From contig JADNRY010000810.1 of NCBI GenBank assembly GCA_015501585.1, forward strand, positions 1 to 25,287: a stretch of DNA of 25,287 nt. Reading direction: 5' to 3'. Each line of letters starts with the position of its first letter. The first letter of the stretch is position 1. A model generated the notes under the pieces. That model was not told where the DNA came from. It made no database searches and saw only the letters and a program-made list of their open reading frames with translations. The position numbers and the translations under genes are program-made. Positions 19,290-25,287 of the stretch are shown here, in pieces. The stretch is from Rhodocollybia butyracea. Its lineage: Eukaryota > Basidiomycota > Agaricomycetes > Agaricales > Omphalotaceae.

Positions 19290-19639
19290 ATGCCTTCCTT
19301 TACTTCTTGTGAGTGTATTCAGGTATCCCTCGCATTCCTCACACTAGTTTTTCTTTCATAGTGCCTACCAAGCTCACCACCAAAATTTTGCGAATTTATG
19401 TCACTTTCTACATTGATCCTTCATTTGACATCACTCGTATTCCATTGAATGATAGCAGCGCCCTCAAACTTCAGTGTCTTTCCAACCGAAAAGAGCTCCC
19501 TTCCATGCTTACGGTTTGCCAGACATTTGCTGCTGTGTTGCCTCCGCTTATATTCCAGCGGGTCAATATCTTTTCAACCAGAGCAGTCACCAGCTTCCAT
19601 TGCGCTGTTTGTTCTCGCTCGGGAGAGTGTATTGGATAA
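19290..19639 (+). CDS. Weak two-exon ORF, unidentified
   Basis: ATG 19290 starts MPSFTS; a 53 bp intron (19309-19361, GTGAGT...CATAG) joins in phase to PTKLTTKILRIYVTFYIDPS and FDITRIPLNDSSALKLQCLS, then continues to a stop at 19637-19639, about 98 residues. The splice signals and the protein-like composition argue for a gene or a gene fragment. The family is unknown, the C-terminal part looks less natural, and a distant exon cannot be excluded. It lies between the outer and inner left inverted repeats. Confidence 0.25.
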
Positions 19640-19744
19640 TATGAGTATCAAAAATGTTAATGTGTTATTGGGCCCAGGCACGTACTTACCTTCTGCTGCG
19701 ATGTACTGCAGTGTAGTCTGCATTTCATACCTAGTCTCTTCCAG

Positions 19745-19790
19745 GACTCGTACCTGCCATGCGCTTGCGCGATGGCCCACACTTGCAAGT
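19745..19790 (+). repeat. Inner inverted repeat, left arm
   Basis: 46 bp, 'gactcgtacctgccatgcgc' through 'gatggcccacacttgcaagt', nearly identical to the reverse complement of 22252-22298, which has one extra base in the self-complementary 'gcgc.tgcgc' centre. Confidence 0.75.
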
Positions 19791-20036
19791 ATTAGGAAAA
19801 CCCTCCTCTTACATGTTGATCTCAACAGAAGCCAAGGTGAACTCAATACTGTACTTGTACACGCAATTGAAAGGAACAATGACTTTGAATCCAGCTCTTC
19901 GTCTTTCAAGTCAGTCTCTTCTCCTCGTACACCTGTGCAATCAGTATCATCGCTGTACACTCTGTCACCACATCTTTCTCCGCTCCCGCCTTTGCCATTA
20001 CCCATGGCCCAAATTGAGCCGCAGAAAGAAAGTCGC

Positions 20037-20108
20037 TGTGATTGATTATCATGGTGTTGACCAAGAAATATTGCGTTCAAGCCAATGAACGTGGTAGTTG
20101 GTGTCTGA
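20037..20108 (+). pseudogene. Decayed copy of the RGP1 3' end
   Basis: The last 24 codons of RGP1 (2458-2529) have a gap-free counterpart here: 72 nt from the Cys codon to TGA in both. The second half is clear, NIAFKPMNVVVGV against NTAFKPVDVVFDV, while the first half has drifted and contains two in-frame TGA (20043-20045 and 20058-20060). Some similarity reaches upstream to about 20015. The downstream region continues to match RGP1's 3' flank, so this is a segmental duplicate, not a chance match. Confidence 0.7.
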
Positions 20109-20640
20109 TCAATAGGGTTCTGCATGTTGGTTCAATTACTTGCTTGATTTATTTTTCCAGTTTGACTGTAGTATATAACAACATGTAAGTAGATGAATCA
20201 TCATCCTTTGTTATTCGTTGGAGAATATTAAATCCTTATAGGCTTGTGCCGACCTTGTACTTTTCCCCAGTGTAGTAAACACACCTCGATCGTCCTTTGC
20301 GATGAGCTCTGCCACAGGTTTGCAGCTAGCTAGATGCTACGTTAGCTGGGTAATGGTTGGTTTCGGACCAATATCATTGTCAGCGTCACAGCTGTATGTA
20401 TACTAAGGAGGTAAAGTAGATGACGGGGGAACAACCATGACAGGCGGTGCCGGTGAGTTTTCATCTCAGTGTTGGTCTGCACTGGCTGCACCTTCATGTA
20501 GCAGAAGCTCAAACATCGGTGACTAGCTGGGTGCCCTTATGTAGGAAGAGCTTTCAGTGATCCCACTTATGTAGTACCAAATTTAGGAATAAGGCTGGGA
20601 TTTATTGAATTACAAGTATCGTATTGCTACCGCGCCGGTT
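20109..20640. repeat. Duplicate of the RGP1 downstream region and SSP 3' flank (copy D)
   Basis: No gene seen. 20109-20420 matches 2530-2812, and 20440-20640 matches 4620-4890 and 6420-6640. So the unit next to copy D is RGP1 tail, spacer, SSP flank, in the same order as the RGP1 to SSP copy A interval. Confidence 0.6.
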
Positions 20641-20684
20641 ATGCCTTCCCTTGCTTTGCTGGCCTCGATCCCTCCGGTTTACCA

Positions 20685-21298
20685 TCAGGGACGTTTGCCA
20701 GCTCCACCCTTCTTGACAGCATCACCATGAGGGTTAGGCTCAAAGTCCTGCCGCATAAGTGCCTGCAAAAACGCGGCATATGTCTTCGACTGGAGCCTCT
20801 CAGCATTTGTTTTCTCCTTGTCAGAGAGACTAGGAGTGAAGGGTTGATGAAATGTGTCATACTTATGATTGATTTTATCGGCGGTGACAACTGCACCCAA
20901 CTGAAGCTTAGGACCCTCTGGTGCGGAGTAGACATATCCGTATGTCCAACTGGCAAGAGAGCCTCCTTCGAGCTTGTAAGGATGCATGCCGGGCAGAAGT
21001 TTGAGTTGGGGCTGTCCATTTCCCTCCCGGAACTCAATCTCGTATGGACCTGAGGCTCCCAGTCCCAGTTCCGGCGCTATGGCCTGAATGGATCCCTTAA
21101 TCTCCTCATTGGCTGATTGACTGCCATCGAGCACTTCCACTGTATACTTGGTACTGCGTTTCTCCTAGTTTTGGAAAAAGTCAATAAACCGGAATCGATG
21201 CATCATGTATGTCTTACTGGCGGTGCTGGGGCAGCACATGCAGGGGAAATGAGTACCGCGAGGAGGGCGAAAGCCAACAAGTGATGTGTGAAGAACAT
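20685..21298 (-). CDS. Small secreted protein, SSP family copy D (intact)
   Basis: Of the family members here, only this one is fully open: exon 1 21298-21218, intron 21165-21217 (GTAAGA...ACTAG), exon 2 21164-20685, 186 residues. The signal peptide is MFFTHHLLAFALLAVLIS then PACA|AP. Directly after the junction comes EKRSTKYTVEVLD; the Lys-Arg pair could be a Kex2 site, absent in B and C. Landmarks are weaker than in B/C but in the same order: YTVEVLDGSQ, WTYGYVYSAPEG, LQLGAVVTADK, YDTFHQP, SKTYAAFLQAL. The mature protein has no cysteine and ends in a basic tail (AVKKGGAGKRP). The promoter block is shared with B and C, the coding part has diverged much more. Function unknown; small secreted proteins like this often act outside the hypha, but nothing in the sequence shows a target. 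Confidence 0.8.
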
Positions 21299-21540
21299 TG
21301 AGGGATATGATGAGATACAGCTGTGTGAGAGGAGCGTTGGGAATGTCGATGAGGTGCGGGCAAAAAAAAAAGCGGGGCAATACCAGTGAACTGAACCAGC
21401 AGTTGGGGGAAAGTGTTTGCGCTTTCGTTTCATTTATATTCTCGATGCAATGGACATATGTATATTATTATATGGTGAGTTGCCACAGAAAGATTTACCG
21501 TTGAGTAATTGCCAATTTACAAAACACAGCAAGCATGGGT
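21299..21540 (-). promoter_or_regulatory. Promoter block of SSP copy D
   Basis: It has the same elements as copies B and C: 'gagaatataaa' at about 21432-21443 on the - strand, 135 bp before ATG, 'ctgctggttcagttcac' and 'ttgtaaattggcaatta'. It is closer to copy C than the coding parts are to each other. Confidence 0.6.
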
Positions 21541-22247
21541 GGACAGGGGGGACCAATGAGAGCCTGACTGACCCTGATCCCGATTCGCATCATCAGGAGC
21601 TGAGTAAAGACAACACTGAAGGCTATGAGCGCAATGAGTGCGGTAGGCGGCATGGGCAAGGTTCAATATTTTTTGAAACCTTTGCAAAATTAATATTAAT
21701 GCAAAATCTAGGGTCAGACTGATATGCCGTTTTTGATGAGTGTTCTGCACTGGTCTGCATTCGTTCCCACCAGCTCTTGTTAATAAACATGGGGGTGTAA
21801 AAGTGTAAAAGACCGTGTACTGTCTTTGAGAATACTTAGTGGAAGTTCTTTGCTTGTGCTGTAACTTGTAAGCCATATTTGAATGAAAAAATGCGTAAGA
21901 TAGGTGCATCACCGATACGGTCATGTGCATGTATTTTGCTACATAAACAAGCTGCCTCGATGTGGCAGCCATGTGAATCTGGTATTGAACCTTTGAGAAC
22001 CGAGTTAACATATTGTGCCATTACTAGCACTTTGAGTGAGATAGCTTGTTATTTATAATAAAGTCTACCTGTAAGGTAAGTAAACAAGCAAATATTGAAG
22101 GATAATCACTTATTTCAAGTTGGTAAGTAATACATATGGGTCAAGGATAAGTAGAGAAAGGGAGAAATATCACCCATGGGGTGGACAGACTCAACTTCCC
22201 TGACCCGGACTATACAGATAGTTGACAACCTCCCCTTGCGCTCTTCG
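21541..22247. repeat. Repeat-derived spacer with R1 core (21638-21667)
   Basis: 21545-21625 resembles 17545-17640. The R1 core 'tgcggtaggcggcatgggca' + 'aggttcaat' is at about 21638-21667. From 21720 to 22247 I see no gene, repeat or other structure that I can support. Confidence 0.5.
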
Positions 22248-22251
22248 TTGA

Positions 22252-22298
22252 GACTTGCAAGTGTGGGCCATCGCGCATAGCGCGTGGCAGGTACAAGT
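22252..22298 (-). repeat. Inner inverted repeat, right arm
   Basis: Reverse complement of 19745-19790, with 'gcgcatagcgc' at its centre, itself a short palindrome. Confidence 0.75.
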
Positions 22299-23799
22299 CC
22301 CGCAAATCACCAAATGGAGACTATATTTTGCAGTAGTAAGTACACAGCAGCAGAAGACGATGTTTGTTGTGTCACGGTCTGGTGAATTAGAAGTATCCGG
22401 TCTTCATAGTGAGATAGACATCTAGGTTAGTTGAATACTCAAATGCAGGCAGGAAGGCAGTGGAAAGAGAGGGGGTTCTGAGTTGCAGGAACACATCCAT
22501 TGCGAGAGTATCCAATCTGGGGTGCCAGTAAAAGGAGACAAGGGCCATTTGATGTGAGCTTCTGAAGACAGCGTTGTGAATACTGCATGCTGGACAATCT
22601 TGAGAATCCCATGCTTAAGAGTAAGCCACAGAGAAACTAATTCAACGAATAACTTTTCATTGCAGTTTATGTAAAATGAACATCCCAGTGCAAGCAGTGC
22701 ACTTTGAAATATCAATAAACAACACAGTGAAAGTGACACGATATGAGGATGAGAAGACAGGAGTGCAAGTGAATGAGTCGTTGTATTGAATTTTAAAGCT
22801 TGGAACCAGCAAGGTGTGGAGGTCAAGTTGTTTCTTGAGTGCAATACCTTGATCCAATAAGAGGTGGTAGCGCATGCGGGGAAATGTGTACTGCATGAGT
22901 AGAGATATTGGAAGGACAATGAAGGTTGTCAACAGGACACCGTGGTCAAATGTCAAATCTCGAGGATAAGATCAGTATGGTCTGCGTGACTTAGCAGTAT
23001 AGGTCCATGAAAGGTATTATCGAGCACAAGCACTACGGTCCATCTTCTCCTCTGGGAGCCTGATCACTCCTTTCCAAAGCATCTCAATCTTTCTTTGTCT
23101 TTCCTAACCTCTAAAGCAAATCCTGGGTCCACCAATGGTAGGTGGTACAGGGATGGTAGACAGTTCAAAGATTTCCTTGGCCATGAGCATAGCCGGATGC
23201 TGGGCAGAGGCTGAGAAACCAGAGACGGGATGGAAGTTATGAGAGAGAGGTTTAGGTTTTTAAACCTAGCGGCACTGCGACAGGTGCGCATTGCGGTACT
23301 GTGTTGTTGTTATGACCATCTTGGGGCAATAGAGTGTGTATCTATCCCATCGTCCATACCAAATAATTTGAAGGGCAGCAGAAGCTACTCATATGAGAAC
23401 TGCGGGTGCTACAGAACAGAGCCGGGAACATGAGAGTAGAATCAAGGGATAACTTGCCAGAAAGCAAAACACCAGGTGGTAAGAAAGGCATTGCATCGAG
23501 AGTTAGCAAGAAAACACCAGTGAAAGCAGTAGTGGCTGACCAAAAAGACAAATGAGAAAAAGAGGTATGATTCAACTTACCAATGAAGGGCAGGAAAAGA
23601 AAGAAAAAAAGAACATTACATCTGCAAAGCAATTTAAGTACCAAGATGTTTGCAGCAGAGTAAGCAAGAAGTTACCTTTTGAGATGCGACAGGAAAGCGG
23701 AAATGCCGAAAACAAGGAACACCGAAAACAAGGAATGTTGAATCGGTTGATCAATAGAGCAAAAGCAAGAAAAGAACGCGGCGTAGATGAGCAATCAGA
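22299..23799. other. 1.5 kb without a recognised gene, between inner and outer right repeats
   Basis: Open frames on the - strand (22919-22422, 22956-22657, 23644-23342) are hydrophobic and pyrimidine-rich, without motifs. A short stretch near 23200-23110 (AMLMAKEIFELSTIPVPPTI on the - strand) reads protein-like but has no start, splice or family support. The interval does not obviously align with the left arm (18846-19744) by eye. Confidence 0.35.
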
Positions 23800-23949
23800 A
23801 AGTCACATGAGATGTGCTTTGACATTCCAAATATATCGAAACGAAATCCTTTTTCGGTCAACCGGATTTGGACGAAATCAGGCCTAATCAGGAAAAATTC
23901 TCACGCAAAACCGCCATAAGGACGAGCCTTCATTACATTCAGGACTTGT
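23800..23949 (-). repeat. Outer inverted repeat, right arm
   Basis: Reverse complement counterpart of 18694-18845; best match at the outer end ('ataaggacgagccttcatta' + 'cattcaggacttgt'). Confidence 0.7.
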
Positions 23950-24369
23950 AAATTAGCAAAAAATGAGACCGTGACTAGATCAGGAATGGATATTAAGATG
24001 AACAGGGTGCAAGATGACAAGTATTCTCTTCACAAGAGACAGCTAGCTGCTAGCTAGGCTAACATGAATACAACATCCTATCCACTTCGAAGCATGTACT
24101 TTTCACAGTGAAGAACTCGGGACTTAGAGGTCCTAGTCTAACTCCGATTTGAATCTTCAACTTGAAATTTAGTGTAACAAAGTGATTTTTTTTACCGATA
24201 GTATCTATATCATGCCATAGGTGATTCTTATTGGTCTCGAAGCCCTCTAGCAGCCTCGAGCTTGTTGTTCAAACCGACAAGCTTGAGCGGAGCACCCACT
24301 AAGCGCCCATCAGACGACCTTGCCGAACCACAACCCTGCCTGGATTTCGCCAAGATTTTGGAAAATCAT
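23950..24369. other. Intergenic stretch with no recognised feature
   Basis: Only short ORFs; AT-rich with no repeat or coding signal that I can tie to another part of the window. Confidence 0.45.
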
Positions 24370-24640
24370 TTTGATTCGAACCTTGCCCATGCCGCCTACC
24401 GCACAATGAGCCCATATTGATGTACTTAGTACCAGTGTAATGAGTGCAATGCCAAAATATCTTCACGAGGAATAGTATATTATAGATACTAATAGAACTT
24501 GAACTCCTGGACACGCTCTGTTTCTCGTTGGAAAGAGATTAGCAAATAATTGATAGTGCTTCGTGCCTATCGCTCATACAAGAGTGCATCTATGTAGTAA
24601 TAGTATTCAGATGTAGTGGAAGCCAGTTTTTTCTGCGTTC
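24370..24640 (+). repeat. R1 core (-) followed by dispersed repeat R2, copy c
   Basis: 24370-24403 is the R1 core in reverse orientation. 24410-24620 is a shortened R2: 'aatgccaaaatatcttcac', 'cacgctctgtttctcgttgg', 'gagattagcaaataattgat', 'gtgcttcgtgcctatc', 'atgtagtaatagtattc'. The middle part present in copies a and b is deleted. Confidence 0.6.
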
Positions 24641-25287
24641 TTGGATGTGCTGAAAGAAGCGCTATCGGCTAACTTGACCGGCAGGCCAGGGCGCTTAGTT
24701 TTATGAATCGTTCAGCTCGTACGCATAGGCATGTCATTCCAGCTCAGCGCCAGCTCAGTGCCAGCTCAGTGCCAGCTCAGTGCCAGCTCAGCGCCAGCTC
24801 AGCGCCAGCTCAGCGCCAGCTCAGCGCCAGCTCAGCGCCAGCTCAGCGCCAGCTCAGCGCCAGCTCAGCGCCAGCTCAGCGCCAGCTCAGCGCCAGCTCA
24901 GCGCCAGCTCAGCGCCAGCTCAGCGCCAGCTCAGCGCCAGCTCAGCGCCAGCTCAGCGCCAGCTCAGCGCCAGCTCAGCGCCAGCTCAGCGCCAGCTCAG
25001 CGCCAGCTCCCATCGCGCGCCTCCGACTTCGCCGCCGGTTTGTCCAGTGACTGGTATTCCAGGATCCCAACAACTATACAAAATTCGTTGACATTGGCGT
25101 TGCTTTTACGGGGACGACGATTAAATATAGGAAAGAACATTGATTTCAGTACCGGATCTGGTACAACTACAACGGTGGCGGACGAAAAAGCTTTAAGCTT
25201 GTTGTTGAAACGTTGACTGGTATGCAGGAAGACCAGCTGTGCAAGAAGACATTGAGGAAAAACGGATTGTAAAATAGCATCTTACAT
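24641..25287 (+). repeat. Dispersed repeat R3, copy 2, carrying the minisatellite
   Basis: It matches 18141-18510 on both sides of the 11-bp array ('gttcagctc' before it; 'ccgacttcgccgcc', 'attccaggatccc', 'acaactatacaa', 'cgttgacattgg' after it). It runs to the window edge, so its right end is not seen. Confidence 0.6.
24739..25009 (+). repeat. 11-bp minisatellite, 24 full copies
   Basis: The unit 'ccagctcagcg' is repeated head to tail from 24739 to 25002 plus a partial copy to 25009. Copies 2-4 read 'ccagctcagtg'; the others appear identical. Because 11 is not divisible by 3, each frame reads the same 11-residue repeat (Ser/Ala/Gln-rich) and all three + frames stay open. This is why three overlapping ORFs appear here; none has support as a gene. 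The R3 copy at 18 kb has a single 'cagctc' at this place, so the array arose by expansion within this copy. Confidence 0.95.

Noticed and set aside
19574..20125. 183-codon ORF on the - strand
   Set aside because: It covers the RGP1 tail copy and the inner inverted repeat and has no motif; more likely chance.
22422..22919. Hydrophobic 165-codon - strand ORF as a membrane protein
   Set aside because: Composition follows the pyrimidine-rich strand; no conserved motif, and no similar frame in the left arm.
24739..25009. CRISPR array
   Set aside because: The unit is 11 bp, contiguous, without spacers, in a fungal genome.
24703..25216. Three overlapping long forward ORFs as repeat proteins
   Set aside because: They are produced by the 11-bp array, which is open in every frame; there is no start context, splice or flank support.

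Overview
This window looks like nuclear DNA of a filamentous basidiomycete, most likely an Agaricomycete. The reasons are frequent 42-65 bp GT...AG introns, a fungal Rgp1 gene, a Plavaka-type DNA transposase paired with a DUF6532 protein, and small secreted proteins with an intron just after the signal peptide. There are no bacterial-style operons. All family names come from recognising motifs by eye; no search was run.

Layout. (1) 1-2529, + strand: an Rgp1-family gene (partner of Ric1 in the Ypt6/Rab6 exchange factor). It is open at the left window edge and broken by several stops and single-base frame changes. (2) About 2860-7700: a tandem series of modules on the - strand, each holding a gene for a small secreted protein (SSP) of a family I cannot name. 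Copy A (about 2990-3290) is a remnant. Copies B (4898-5749) and C (6638-7458) keep their signal peptide and intron, but each has a 1-base frame change in a homopolymer near the C-terminus. A fourth copy, D (20685-21298), lies 13 kb away and is fully open. (3) 8256-9199, - strand: the 3' part of a fungal integrase-core-domain gene, cut at its 5' side. (4) About 9202-16453: a transposon of about 7.25 kb with imperfect inverted ends. It carries a leftward DUF6532 gene (ten exons), a rightward Plavaka transposase (about 1009 codons, two in-frame TGA), and a small rightward coiled-coil ORF. (5) 16460-18510: a short unidentified C-terminal coding fragment, a tRNA-like pol III sequence and dispersed repeats. 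(6) 18694-23949: a block bounded by roughly 150 bp inverted repeats, with a second inverted pair inside. It contains a weak two-exon ORF, a decayed copy of the last 24 codons of RGP1, and SSP copy D. (7) 24370-25287: more dispersed repeats and a 24-copy 11-bp minisatellite.

Interpretation. The simplest history is local duplication of a unit made of the RGP1 3' end plus an SSP gene, followed by expansion of the SSP copies. Transposons and repeats then filled the interval between copies C and D. The transposase and DUF6532 genes diverge from a shared 150 bp spacer and probably belong to one element. The best candidate for something undescribed is the SSP family: secreted, fast-diverging, and duplicated together with its promoter block. 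Several genes show single-base frame changes, so assembly error must be excluded before calling them pseudogenes.
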